This document shows positions 13,861 to 27,024 of a DNA stretch of 64,000 bases, one piece after another. The stretch comes from Onchocerca lupi (taxonomy: Eukaryota; Nematoda; Chromadorea; Rhabditida; Onchocercidae): contig JAOVVO010000286.1 in NCBI GenBank assembly GCA_028564675.1, forward strand, positions 1 to 64,000, given 5' to 3'. Position numbers and translations under genes: made by a program. The first letter of the stretch is position 1. Every line of letters begins with the position of its first letter. The notes beneath the pieces were generated by a model, which was not told the origin of the DNA, ran no database searches, and saw only the letters and a program-made list of their open reading frames with translations.

Positions 13861-15570
13861 CTGATATCTTAAGCCTTAAAAAAATTTATATTGTTATGTT
13901 TGGATTAGCTCCTTACATTATCCATTCTCCTTTTCTTCTACAAGCTAGGATCAGATTGAATTATACTTTTCACTTCGATGATGTCTTTATTTTGTTAGAT
14001 AGTTACAACAATGCAATTGAAACGACTAAGAATGAAATTTTGCGGTAAATACTGCGACATTCATCAATCAAATATTTCATAAGAGTATTTTTTGTAAATT
14101 ATAAGAATTTCCGAAATTCCGAAATCATATAGTGATTTGGACTTGAATACTAAATCAATCCATTCTAACGCTTAGTTACCATTTTGAAGCATTCAGTAAA
14201 GTTAAAGCTTTTGAACAAGATACAGTGGTTTCGAAAAATTTTCGAAAGTCAACAAGTATGACTGGCGAATACATCCTGAGAGATGCATTCTAAGAACTCG
14301 ATCACTGGTATGTGATATAACTGGGCATATTGTCTTATGTATAGAGTGATATTGTCCAAGCGAAAACAGAAAAGAATATGCAAATTAATAAGTTCATTCC
14401 TCTTGGTGGGAAGCGCCGTGGAACATCATCGATGGATGGATGACGAATACTCTGCACTTTTCGTCTCATCGCACGTACTGCCCTATCAACTTGATATAGT
14501 TGTACGTGGATTAGAGAAGTTGATACTAGTGTGGTTCAGTAGTAGGAATGCAGCTTAACAAGAATAGCATTCAGCATGCCCTACCGGAATCTGTGCTCAC
14601 ATCGATCGCTTCCTACGAGTAAGCTACTTACTTTGGACATCGCTTTGTTGTTGGCGGAACCATTTCTGTCCTTTTCTCTTCCTCCCTTCGGCATCTTTCA
14701 TTTTCTGATTTTGATCATTCTAATTGAATAAATTATGCATTATTATTGAAATTGACGAAGTGATGGAAAAATTTTCTTCAGAAAATGTAATGAGAATATT
14801 GCAAAGAAAAGACAGTGTCTTCAATAACATTAACTTCTTACTGCTTTGTTTCGTTTTTAAAATGATGGGTGAGAAGTGGATAAGGTCAACTGCTTTTTGA
14901 GGAATAGCTTCTTTCTATATGCTTTTTTACTTAGAAGCAGAAGAGATGGAGAATAGCGAGAAGATTAAGGAAGTCAGTCAAAATAATTTTATGCTTTAAT
15001 GTGTACTGCTGAAAGACAGGATGGGAACAAACAGCAGTCGAGACCTCGTTCGGTACTGATGCCATCAGAGATTAGCCAAATGAGAAGGGTACAAACATAC
15101 TGCTGGGGATATGAAGTGACATTATTCATGGTAAAGGTCATCAACGCATCCTTCCGATTTCTCTCCATAAACATTTCAACCTCGGTAATTTGTGATGCTA
15201 TTACTTTTGTTCAGTGTAACGCTATGTATTCATGTCTACATCGTGAGAGTCTAATCTGTCATTTAATTAGTCGCTTCCTTATCATTTCGTTCTCCTTACG
15301 CACGCAGTGACGAGAAGTATGATATGCGAAGTGCATCCCGTATCTCAATCCATCTCTTACTTGCTATTTCAGTGGAAGTCTATCACCAGTCATTAACAGT
15401 TAATCTATTCTTATCAATCCAATACTGTTTTAAAATGAACACCATATCTCCAGCCAGAAAACCATTAAAATCATCTTATCTTCATAATTTGAATTCAGCA
15501 TGGTCGGTTGCTGTGCATCATGCATCATTTTATTCAGTTTAAGAGTAGATTTAAATCGAGTTTCTTTTCA

Positions 15571-15658
15571 GGTAGCGAAGATAGATCACACAACACGAAG
15601 ATTTCGAACAAATCGAAACTGCGTTTTCCCACCGCTGCTACAGCTAAATTTCCTAAAA
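15571..15658 (+). CDS. Candidate upstream exon of zinc-finger gene (weak)
   Basis: A good acceptor (TCTTTTCAG) is followed by an open phase 1 reading frame rich in Ser, Lys, Thr and Asn. A possible donor (ATCC|GTTTGT) also leaves phase 1, which matches the phase 1 start of the zinc-finger exon at 16731. The phase match and composition are the only support, and the donor is mediocre. It could instead be a chance open stretch. Confidence 0.3.
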
Positions 15659-16481
15659 TCCGTTTGTTCTCAAGATTTCCACTATCTTTATTAAAATTTG
15701 CTGAAAAAAACTCATCAAAATGCCATATCGTTCGGAGCTGAAAAGACCTGATTTAAAAGGTTCAGTTTTTTCGACAAAATTTTTGAATTTTAACATTTTG
15801 AAATGAATTTCATTTAGAGATTGGTAAGTGGTTTGTATCATTTTCAGCTGCTACAAATAATATTTCAGAATATATATTTGTAAAGAGTACATCGCTGATG
15901 TAACGCTAGCAAAATTGTTTTTCTGAACATCTACTTTCTAGTTTTACAAAACAGTGTTAATGTTGATTTTCTAAAAAACTGTATATGTAAAAAATAATTA
16001 TTGGTGAATTTTTGAGTAATCAAAAATATTACATGTGTATACAAGGAAGAATTTGGGGTATAAATTTGATAGAACATGGAATTTAGTCATATCACAGGTT
16101 TTGGAAAGGATAAATCTTTGCACATAGAAAGAGTATTGAAGTCAAAGACGAAATGTAGTATTCTGACATAGTGGTGAATAATAGAAGTGATTCAAAACAG
16201 CACAATTCAATATCAAACACATAGCCATTGTCTTATGATGCTTGAAACATGCACCAGTGCATGAAGACAGCAATTCATCTTCTCAGATGTACCTATTCAG
16301 AGTTATTAATCATTATAAGTAGGTTGCGGAATTTCGAAACTACCAATGTGATATTCAAACTTTTCATCTTTTCATAATTTTAACTCTTGCTTCCTCATTT
16401 TGTTCTTTATATAAATTCCTTGATTCAACGCAAGTTTAGAAACGTTCATTCAATTTTATCTGAGGAAATAAGGTAGCACGA

Positions 16482-16553
16482 GAACACATTAGTGACAGCA
16501 TGACACAAGATCTTATAATGTATGAGATCTTATGTCATGCTACTAATATGTTC
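16482..16553. repeat. Inverted repeat (hairpin)
   Basis: The arms at 16482-16515 and 16523-16553 are near-complementary over about 30 bases with a few mismatches, around a 7-base loop. The inner arm contains AGATCTTA and its complement. It lies about 180 bases upstream of the first secure zinc-finger exon. The sequence after it repeats GTTCATGAAAAAA twice. It may be a small foldback element; nothing coding is present. Confidence 0.8.
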
Positions 16554-16730
16554 ATGAAAAAACATCTGTTCATGAAAAAATGACATTCACAGTGTTTTGA
16601 ACCAGCATGACAATAATATAATAGATAATGATCTGAATTCCAATATACAATTTCGTTAATCCAAATATTTGATATGACCAGTTAGTTTTTAGTACTTGAT
16701 CAAGTTTAATGAGAAATTGCGAATTTTCAG

Positions 16731-19700
16731 GTACATTTCCATGTTCAGTTTGTGGTAAAGTATTTTGTCATTCGTCATCATTAAGTCGACATCGTATGCA
16801 AGCTCACTTCAAAAGCTATACTTGTACGCAATGCAATCAAGAAATTTCTAGTGAGTTTTGTTGTTTGGTTTATTTCAAAGTTTTTATTAAGCATCAGTCA
16901 TGTTTTGAAACATTGTATATATATTTATAAAAAATTATATATATAAATATGTATAAGATTTTTTTATTTCATATATATATTTGTTTATTTTCACATTCAT
17001 ATATAAAATTTTTTTCGGATAACTTTAAGTGTATTACTGAGCTAATTAATGAAAAGAAAACTTTAAAGTTTTTATTCTGGTCTAAACCAATTTCAAATTT
17101 CGATTCGCTTATTAACTGTAATGTGTTGAAGTTCATTGATGAAGCATAAATAAATTGAAAAAAAAAACACTTTAAAATTCAATTGCTTATTGATTGCAAA
17201 CAAAGCATTTTAAAGGAAAATCATAGTCAGCAGTTTAGGATTTGTGTCAATCATTCAAACTTCATATCTCTTTTCGTTGTGTAAGTATGAGATGAATTGC
17301 TAATTGCGGTTTTGGTATGTTTGATGAGAATCAGTTGCCCGCATTGTATTGCCCTGTATGCTGCCTTTTACTGCCCTAAATTTGAGCAACAATGAATGCA
17401 ACTTTCTCATAACGCTTAGAAACGTCAATGATTACACGATATCATTTCCAGTTCTAGTGGACATTATCCTTCAAAATATTTCAGTTTCATATTTTTGCAA
17501 AAATAAGTAATGATGAAAACAAAAATAATAAATTATCTGAAAAATAATACCATAAGAAATTATTATCTAGCTGGAGATGAAGCGTACTGCACTTGAAGTG
17601 CTTGATGTGGAAATTTGAGTCTGTTCCTCATAGCTTTGCAGCGAGTGAGTGTACCAGACTTTTTTTTCTCTTAAACAGGGAATTTTGAAAAAATTTATAT
17701 CGTGCTTATCCATTTAAAATTCCATTTATATTAATACTTAGCTATTGCATTAAATCATTACTCAAATTCTCAATGCGTCTTTAACACTAATCTCGATCAG
17801 CATTAAAATTTACGAAATTTTTCATTTTTCTCTGCTACTGCTGCTTTTTATGAATGAATGTCTCACTTCAAAAACTATCCAAAGACTCAAAAGACTTGAA
17901 GTCAAATTATTTAGTGAGCAGTTCATGATTAATACCTTTTTTTTTTTTATTTTTTTCAATCGAAATTCTTGAGAAATTTTCCTTCTGCACTAAATTTTGG
18001 CAAAGTGTAATAAATATGCCCACCTATTCCAAATCTTTTTCATTGTCTCCTAAAATGCGTAGTACTTCTTTTTCTTAAGACTTGAAATCCTGCTTTCTTT
18101 CAACATGATGGGCTCAGTATCTTTTACAAACTTGGATATAAGAATATGAAAGAGGGAATGAAATTTTTTTATCAAAAAATTACAACTTCTACTTCGAATC
18201 TAAATTTTGCAATAGCCAGTATCTAGATTAAGAATTTTAAATATGGCAAAAAATTAGTTTAATTCTAGAAAATACTATTTTTTAAACAATTAAGAATGCT
18301 AATTGCGATAAGAACATCAGTTATCAATCGTAGAGAATTTAGAAAGTGGTGAACTAGAAAGAGAACAGTTATGGAGTGTTTGATTACATATAGTTCTATT
18401 CTGCATAATATGGTCCAGGCTCAAGAAGTTTAAAAATGGACTGTAGATGATGGGTGAAGTGCAGAAAGCGTACATGGTGGCACTTTTTGCTAAGTTGGAT
18501 TTACTTCTTTTTTCCCTTCTTGAATTCATGTTGATTATCCTTTATTTTGAAGGATACGGTCAGTTTTTAAGATTACATGGAAGAATGGAATAAAGAGACA
18601 ATAGTGAATGTCTATCTTTGAAGAAAAATGGAAATCTACTTGGTTGCTTTAAGCATTCGTCATAATTTTATAGAAAGTGGATTACAGATAAACTAATCAG
18701 CTATAAAAAAATTATACAAAAATAAGAATCTCCAGTTTTAATATCTTAATTCTCCCCTCCTCATCTCATTATTTTATATATTTGGATAGAAGAATGGAGT
18801 TGAAGCATTATTGTGAAATTTTTTGCTATTGTAAAGATTCAAATTAAATAGAAAAAATCCTATATGCATTCTTGAGTCATTTCTTAGAATATATACAAGA
18901 TGCTTATGTTTCAATATAATTCACAATGACAGGTTGCTCTGGAAATGAAACGCTTCGGTCGCATATGTTCCGGATACATTCAATTTCGCGTATGTTTATG
19001 TGTCGATGCTGTAATTGGGCATATCCTGATAAGACAAGCCTACATATACATATGCAAAGTATGTTGCGGAATGGTACTCCTGGTGATGTTTCTGTGCTTG
19101 CCAGAAGTTCTAGTGATGGTCCTGGAATGGCTGGAGGTTCGTCCCTATTCTTCTTTAACCATTAAAAAAGTTTTTTAGTACTTCCAGTAAGCAAGCCAGA
19201 AGACAACTTATGAAATCCTTGTACATTTTGGGAGCACTTTAGAGTTTTCATTGTTTTATATAATATAGTAATACAACTTATAATAAAAATTAATATACAT
19301 AATGCCATAAAAAAGGTTCTGTGTTTTCGTCTAATTGTTATTTATAAATGTATTGGATATGATAAATGCACCGAGATTTACTATTTAAGTTTATTTCCTA
19401 AAAAGAAGGTTCATCATGCAGCTATCGATTCATTAATCAAGTGCTATTCAAATAGAAAGACATTTCTAGCTCCAAAATTATTATCACCTATAGCTTTTTG
19501 CAGTCGTGGGAGAAATGTCGCCAAGAGAGCTTGAAGGAAGCCCATCAGTAAGTCCTCCAGAAGTCTGTGGAAATGATTCACCACCAGGAGAACAAACACA
19601 TGTTAAAAGTTCATTATTTGGTAATGGTAATGGTTTATTGGATGGATCCATATTTCCGGCGACACTTAATAATACCGATAGTTTATTTCGATTTACAACC

Positions 19701-22700
19701 AAGGTTAAATATCATTTACTACAAAAAAATCGTTTCATAAGTTCAACATATATTACATTAATCTTCAATTTCCAAAACACCATGAGGACTGAAGCGGGTT
19801 TTCATCCATTGTAGTGCATTTCTTCAACTAGCCCTGAAAATAGATGGCGTTTGAGTGGAACATTTATCTTCAATTCAAGGTTTGGTTCATCCCACAGCGC
19901 CAGTTCTGCTTACCAAAAATGGCTCAATGTCCACGCTTCATTCAAGCGAGCGAGACGTCATACTCATTGAAAGTTTGAGAATAGACTGAAGACGTTTCGT
20001 CTCACAATTCTTTATTTCTGTATCGAATATAACAGCTTCATTACGTATTCCAGCTATTCTGAGAGAGACTTCAGAGGGAACCAGCTATTAGATTGTTCAA
20101 TTAGTTTTTCGCCCCTATTCGAAAGTCAGACAATCGATCTGCACGTCAGAATCGCTTCGGACCGCATTGTACGCCGAACGAGCCTCCTGAAAGAGGTTTT
20201 AGGTGTCAGTTGTCAAACATTCCATTTAACGCTGGTGAAACTATCGGTGTTCCCGAATAGATGTTTAAAAGTAGACTTATCTGCTCTTATTGACCTTAAA
20301 CCGATACCTTTCGGAGGCTGGAAATGAGTTCCTTGCACAATGACTTTATAAAAATATACGTGCTTCCAACTGTTTTTGTAGAAATGTGCATTACCATTAG
20401 TAATTTTTACAGCAAGATAATTTGCTGGCACAAATGAACACGGATACCAGCGGTCAAAATAGCTGGTTGGCGGCATGGCTGGCAAATAATGCTTTTACTG
20501 TGGCTCCTTTCAATTCCACCAATTTGTTGACAGGTCTTTTTTTAACATTCTGGAACATAATACAAGAGTTCAGTTTGTACTGTAGTTTCTATGATTTATT
20601 GCAAATTTGAATTCGGCTTCGAGAAAAGTTAAAATATAACTTGGGACTACGTAGCATGTATCAAGTTACATCATTTTTCTTCAAATGGGTTTTGAATAGT
20701 TCTTATTGGTAGTTCAATTTAGCAAGAATCTTTTGGCTTATCAAGTAACTTGACAGTCTTTAAATTTTAGTGACAAGTAGTGCAGAAGGTATGAATTTAC
20801 AAAAAGAGGGAGCAACAACGACAAATATAGCTCTGAAAATGGAACCGAAGGATGATGAACAAATTTCAAATGGCATTGATATCAATGTTGCTAAAAGCAC
20901 TTCTATTGCATCTCCAAGTAAAACACCAAATTCCACTTCTTCACAGGTAAAATTTTGCTTCTTACTGTCGGTCCATGTTGGCCTAGTAGTAGTTTTGATA
21001 CTTTTTTTATACTAAAAACTATCTGGTAGTTATTCGTAGAGATTCTTTTTATACAGCTTCATATATTCAGTATACTTGATACGATATAAACATCTTGATT
21101 GCCTCCTTTTGCGATACTGAAATTTTTGATATATATATTTTATACGGTAAATGTCTAAAGTATCTGTAACAGACATCAGAATCAACACGATAACAACTAT
21201 TAAATATATCTTTATAATGGTAAATTTGATATAATGACGAATTTCAAAGAATGAGGAAAAAATTGAGGAAGCGAAAAATGGATAGGCGAGAAAAATCAGA
21301 TAAGAATCGAGAAATGATTAACCAAATAGAGAAATCAAAGTGGTATTTAGCTAAGGGATGATAATTCAAGAGTGGATATGAGAAATGAAATATTAGATTG
21401 GGGTTGTCTACTAAGTCAGCATTTCTAATTAGCTTACTTTTGCCAATCTATGGTTGAAAATTCTGGTCATAACAGAAGTTGTCGACATTTAAAAAATGTT
21501 TTCTTTCATACTATTTTTTTGCAAGACATGCATTCCTATATGATGAACTGGTCAGAAACAAGAGTTCTACCGAATACAAATGTAAAAAAGGACAAAGAGG
21601 GGAAAATCCATTTCTTTTCATTTTATTCCATTTTCATTTCATTTTATTTAATTCGCTAGTCTCCTTGTCTTCGGTTGAATATTTCAAATTTCCTAGTTTT
21701 TCTTCCCAATTCTGAGGTGTTTGGGTAACCATTTTTTAGCGAAATTCTTAACAAATTAATTTATGTCTAATAATTCGAGGTTTGTTGATCCTTGATATCT
21801 CTCACAGGTGTTTGTTTGGTAATGATGTATCCTAGAGAGAAGACATAAGAATATGAGGTACAGAAAGCTTAAAATAAATTGGAAAATAAAATTGTTAAAT
21901 AAAATGTCATATTATTAGCTTAAATCATCTCTCACCTTAATGCAAATAGTTAAGTCAGAAGACTGGTTTAAGAATATTGTTTGTTTCTATTACACTTATG
22001 TTTGACAAAATTCTAGGATTGTAAACGATCAGTGAATGGAAGCACACTGGATGATTTGCTTGAAAAGAAAGGCCTAAGTGTTACTCGAAATCATCGAAAC
22101 AAACGGAAAGCCAGCAATCCTCAGCAACTGCGGGCATCAACAGCTTTTATTAGTGCAGACGATGAAGACGATGAAGTAAAATTTCTTGGATTTTTTTAAT
22201 TTTTGAAAGCTATTTTTTAAATGCGATCACCAAAAGAAAGAAGAAAAACCGCATTGTTGAATAAAGTCGTGAAACTAGATTCTATAACGTTTTAGAGTCT
22301 TAACAGAGAGCAATCTTTTTATTCACCTCATTTTCGTTCTCTATTTTTTGTAAATGAAAAATTAAAAGTCGTCAGTGTGAAATTCTTACAGTCCACCTCA
22401 AATTTGCGGATGTTTCTAATGCATAATGATATGTCTTGATATTTATTCATTGGAAAACAATTCATGTCAGTAAAATTATCTAATTTTTTTTAATTTGGAC
22501 GGTTCGATTTGGGTATAAAAAGATTGAGAATTGTTGATCAAATGATAATGATATAATATAAACGATTTATCCTACAGTGAGAGATTTATAGGGATTTGCT
22601 GCATTGCCACGAAAGCAGAATATCGTAGATACTAATATTAAAATAGAAGATTATGGTAAATCATTAAACGGTGGCCTTCCTCCAACAGTAACAGCAGTGA

Positions 22701-23375
22701 GCAGAACAACGCCGAATGGCGTTACGCTCGTTGATGCTTCCACTAGTCCTATTAAGAGCTGTGACTGCACGGTAATTTTTATGTATTTTATTCATCTCGA
22801 AATTTCTTCACATTATACATGCCTGTGGTCTTTTCCATTATCAAAAAATGACACGTCATGAAAATAAGTGCATTTATCAAATTCTTCTATTGAAGCATCC
22901 TCAGTTTATTACCGATTTTGAGATTCTTGCATTCCACAAATGAACATGGATTTAAAAAAAAATCATCCAAGATATGATGTTCATGAATGCGAGATTATAT
23001 TATCACTAATCATTATAATTTCTATTAAATCTATATATAATCTGTTCCAAAGACAGAAATGAACTGAGAAGAAATTGTTGGCTGCGTACCTTGGACATTT
23101 GTACTGACTATTGACTTCGCGCAATATCTGAGTGATGGATGAACATTTTTAATATTGAATAGAAAACTGTCAAGAATTTAATGATTTAATATGATCACCC
23201 AGCTCACTGTTTAAGTACACAACGCCCGGCAATGCAAATGCTTCCAAGTTAGGCATCGTCAAATCACAAAGATACAATGGAATTTTCTGTTGAGTGATTC
23301 TCCTGTGGGAAAAATATCAAGCCTGGAAATTGAACGCCATTATGCTTATCTCCTAAACTTGTGTTTAACAAAGAA

Positions 23376-23410
<35 letters not shown>

Positions 23411-23915
23411 TGAAGGTGCTAAAGGCCAAATGTGGTGTAGCAGAAACGAGAAATCAGTCCCCTGAAACGAAAATTTTGAATCATGAAACGGAAATTGACC
23501 ACTTGGATATTCAGTTAACAGGATTGGACAAAACACTACGACAGTTTGAACATGAAAAGGAAGAGCTCAGACATCAAATTGAAATATTTGAGGAAATTTT
23601 GATTGGTTATCAGGTAATCAAATTGTGAATAATGATTAGTGCTGGACTGGGTTTAGAAAGTCACTGATTTTCTTTCAGTTAATCAGGAGATGAGCATAAT
23701 GGCGTCAATTAAAAGCATTTTTCAACAGATTCTTTATTCTGCTCAATGAGCTTCAAAATAGAAATATAAACCTTTTCGACACTTAATGTACACAGAATAA
23801 GTTCATTAAGTGAATTTTTCAGCAAAGTGCACTAGCAGCTTTGGCGCTCTTACAGAGTGGAGGTCCAGATGCAATTCCAGCGATTAAAAAATTGATGGAA
23901 AATTTGCTACAGTAA
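16731..23915 (+). CDS. C2H2 zinc-finger regulator with C-terminal coiled coil (5' end missing)
   Basis: Probable nuclear DNA-binding transcription regulator; I do not recognise the ortholog. Phase-consistent exons are 16731-16850, 18933-19136, 19504-19703, 20413-20533, 20771-20946, 22017-22175, 22592-22771, 23416-23613 and 23823-23915 (TAA). The first exon encodes a classic finger (FPCSVCGKVF, then HRMQAH) and opens a second CxxC whose histidines (HMFRIH) come from the next exon. That exon carries a third finger-like unit (CRCCNWAYPDKTSLHIHM) lacking a clean final His. Middle exons are Ser/Thr/Pro/Asn-rich with two sumoylation-like sites (LKME, IKIE), a basic NKRKAS patch and an acidic run ending DDEDDE. 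The penultimate exon is heptad-rich (LDKTLRQFEHEKEELRHQIE), suggesting dimerisation. An internal donor at 19059 (GTATGT) is also in phase and would give a shorter isoform. The start codon is not identified. Confidence 0.8.
23378..23407. repeat. T30 tract next to a splice acceptor
   Basis: Thirty consecutive T residues end eight bases before the acceptor (GCTTGAAG) of the coiled-coil exon at 23416. It acts as an extreme polypyrimidine tract for that intron. Confidence 0.9.
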
Positions 23916-26900
23916 ACAATGAACAAAGCTGAAAGTGTCATCAACCAGTCACTAACAGTACATGTAAATTTTTGTTTTTTGCTAGTATTATTGATCAAAT
24001 GACATGACCTCATCGAAACAAAGCAAAGTGGAGAGTGATGGTTAACAGATTTGCTTGTTCAAAATATCTGATTTTCTCTAAAAGGCAAATAAGAAATGAA
24101 ATCAAACCTAAACTGTCATGGCTTTGCTCTGTTTATGTTCTGTGTGATTTAGCAGCACTGATGATTCGTTTTCATCATATTCATTTATAGCTTATATATT
24201 GTTATATGCATGCGGAAAGTTTTCTGATTTCTCATATTCCTACTGATTTCCTGATTTACATCAAACATTAGTAACAGCTGTTTTATTATGCAGTCTGCCT
24301 TAAAAACAGTTGGCAGTTATCCTGCCTTTATGGAGTTAAAATTAGGATCGTCGAGAGGACCACAGCAATCTTTTATTAGTACATTACATTTAACGGGCCG
24401 CACTGACGATACATTTCATTACCAAAATAAATTTCGGTCCACTAGGTTCGAGTGTCAAGTATATTGTTCATAAATATTTTGGCTCTCTCCTGTGTTATCT
24501 ACATTCTTAACATCAGTAAACAGAGAAATTCGCATCTAGAAACGGCTGAATTAGTTCCGTGTGATAATTTTTATTTCTGATTTAAGATTTCGCAACTGAA
24601 AAGATTTAGAAATTGTTCACTCTTTTTACTTTTGTGTATCATGACAAACCGAAAATTCTCGTTCTAAGACCGCACAGATGAAGTAATAGAGAGCAGTGCA
24701 ATAAAAATTGCCTTGAGTAATTGTACTCAGCAATAATGATAATGACATGACAGGATAGAGAACAATTGTCATATATATCAGAAACTATGCCTTTTAGGAA
24801 ACGCAGAATTTGTTTCCATACGACATTTATTCTTTGATTTTAACTTAAACCCTGCCTTCGTTTTGTCTTGAGTTTGAAATTTGATACTGTTTTGATTTTG
24901 ATATGTTCACATTCGTGCTAATAAGAAATATTCAGGTTCATAAGTTATATTGCATTTTTAGGAATATTTTTTGACATATTTCGCAAACCTATTTTCTTCC
25001 TTGCAACTTTTTTAAAGATATTAATTTTGACTTTTCCATAACAAGCATATCTTTTTACAGAACAAGGCTAAAGGCTAACACACGTTGCAATGCCACTGAA
25101 AATTGAGTTAAAAATCCATAACTTAGCCTAATACTACCATAAATACAAAAATTCTTGCTGAATTATGTACTCCAAGTAGATTATTCACTGATATGTGCAT
25201 AAGTTCTTCTAAAACAACTTTCAACTCAAATCTCGCATGGAACAAAAAGATTCCCAGAAAGGCTTTGTTGCAAGCTAGTATGTAAATACCTTTATAATTA
25301 AACTACGAAGGGTTCCCAAAAACAGTGTGGAAGATAGTATTAAGGTTCTGCTTTCAACGTTGAAGGAATCTCGTATCTCTTGGCTATAAACCGTATATTA
25401 TCCATTCTAGAAATACTATATAAAGCTACTTGACAAATTTCAACAATCTCATTTTTTGGCAGATGGGGTATTTTTGACTCATAATTTGTTTTTATTCTGC
25501 GCAGATTCGATGGCAAAATTTGATGCTACCACTCTTCTGAAGCGTGTTTCTCCCGTCTACATTTGCACTAATTTTCAAATTTAGAAAGTCTTTGGGACAT
25601 TTAAATTCTTCAGCATTCATTTCTTGACATTTCCTGAAGTGGTCAAAGTATATTCATTTATAAGGGAATAGAGGAGAATTTTCGTTATGACTTGCTAAAT
25701 TATAAAATCACTCTCAGCAATTCACCAGCCTGGAGGGAATAAGTGATACAATTTTGTTATTATACAAGAATTCTTCTCGATACTATACAACTATAGCAGA
25801 TGTTGCGAGCACTGTCAACGACGATAACCAAAGAAAAATCACCGTGATAAAAAGATAATGGAGTGTAAAATGCTTGATATGATCTTTTGTGACTGTACAG
25901 ACAATAAAACTCTCTTCTATAATTAAGGCGATTAATGATTCTAGAAAAAATAAACTAGCCTGCTAACACTTTTTCAAAGATTTTTTTTTCTTTGTAAGTT
26001 CTGAATGTTGATTACCAGAGTCAGATCACCGAACAGGAGCTTACTGCCAGAAAAGTGGGCAAGAAAGGGATCAAAAGTTTGGTATGCGTTCCCTTCATCG
26101 GGAAGGCTTAAATATTGGTGTTCGAAGTGTGTCAACATCTCAACAATATTGAAGACAACAGATGGAGAAGATAGTCTTCGTCAGGACGCGACTGTACAGT
26201 ATATTCTGTTTACTATTCAAATAGATCATTTTAGTTTTCCCAGATTTCCTGACCTGTCCTTCTGATGCCACTAATGTTGACTACAAATCAAGCGACCTCA
26301 ATTTCCTGAATCCTGGATTTTATATTCCTCCAGGTACTACGAAAAAGTGAAGTGAGCCGAAACGCAAATTTCTTTTCACCTGAACGGAGATAGGAATTGG
26401 TAAACTACTGAGCAGTAAGAACATCCAATAGAAGCTTGAATAATATGGAGAAAATAGACGCACCCGCTGTTCCCACCATTTACAGCATTGTCACTTCCAC
26501 AATGATTACTCACGTTTCCGGGATTTCGCACTTGCTTGAGCTGTTATTATGTTTGTGCTAGTTCTAATATTATAACTTTCATTTTCCATTAGTTTTTATC
26601 TTCCCATTTAGCAAATTGCACATGATAACTTGGAATACAATAGAGGACAGGGATTTTGTAGAATAACTGATACTCAAAAACAGTAAACATGATCTTAAAC
26701 TCTAACATAAATAACAGCATGCATTAAAAGTTATTAAAGATTATATCATCTTTCCCGCCCCAATTTATCCAAATTTTTGGGATAAGACTTGCCATTGTTG
26801 CACAATGCCAACCCTTACAAAAATTTACCCCTAGCGTTCCAAACATTCCATTACTGACGATACTTGTTATCCTGGTATAATTTATAAATTTTTTGTAGAT

Positions 26901-27024
26901 TCAGGTCATTTGGAATAGTATAATTGAATAAATGAAGTTGAACACTTCGGTCAAAAACAATAGAAATAATAATTCGTTTCAGGATGCAATATATGTTCAA
27001 GTTTGATTCCATTACCTTTGAATC
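23916..27024. other. Intergenic region between convergent genes
   Basis: This stretch holds the 3' flanks of the zinc-finger gene (+) and the choline kinase gene (-). The ORF at 24288-24473 follows a TTATGCAG acceptor-like site but has no recognisable domain. It is more likely 3' UTR or chance than an alternative last exon. No repeat or RNA gene was recognised. Confidence 0.6.

Larger units (their letters stand above)
9740..15560. other. Non-coding region with microsatellites
   Basis: No coding region could be supported. The ORFs near 10.5-10.8 kb and 12.5-12.7 kb are built from CTG/GCA and ATG triplet repeats or hydrophobic low-complexity sequence. The region contains a CA array (12.19-12.23 kb), AATC and ATG short tandem repeats (12.53-12.58 kb) and a 28-base A tract (13833-13860). 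It probably lies in the 5' part or upstream of the zinc-finger gene. Confidence 0.5.

Noticed and set aside
14999..15310. 103-codon ORF
   Set aside because: Contains no recognisable domain. An antisense ORF of similar quality overlaps it, and no phase-linked exons were found.
24440..24470. GGTTCGAGT resembling a tRNA T-arm
   Set aside because: No matching acceptor stem, D-arm or anticodon arm could be paired around it. No tRNA gene was found elsewhere either.
24288..24473. Possible alternative last exon of the zinc-finger gene after TTATGCAG
   Set aside because: The main transcript already ends in frame at 23915, and the ORF shows no domain; 3' UTR is the simpler reading.
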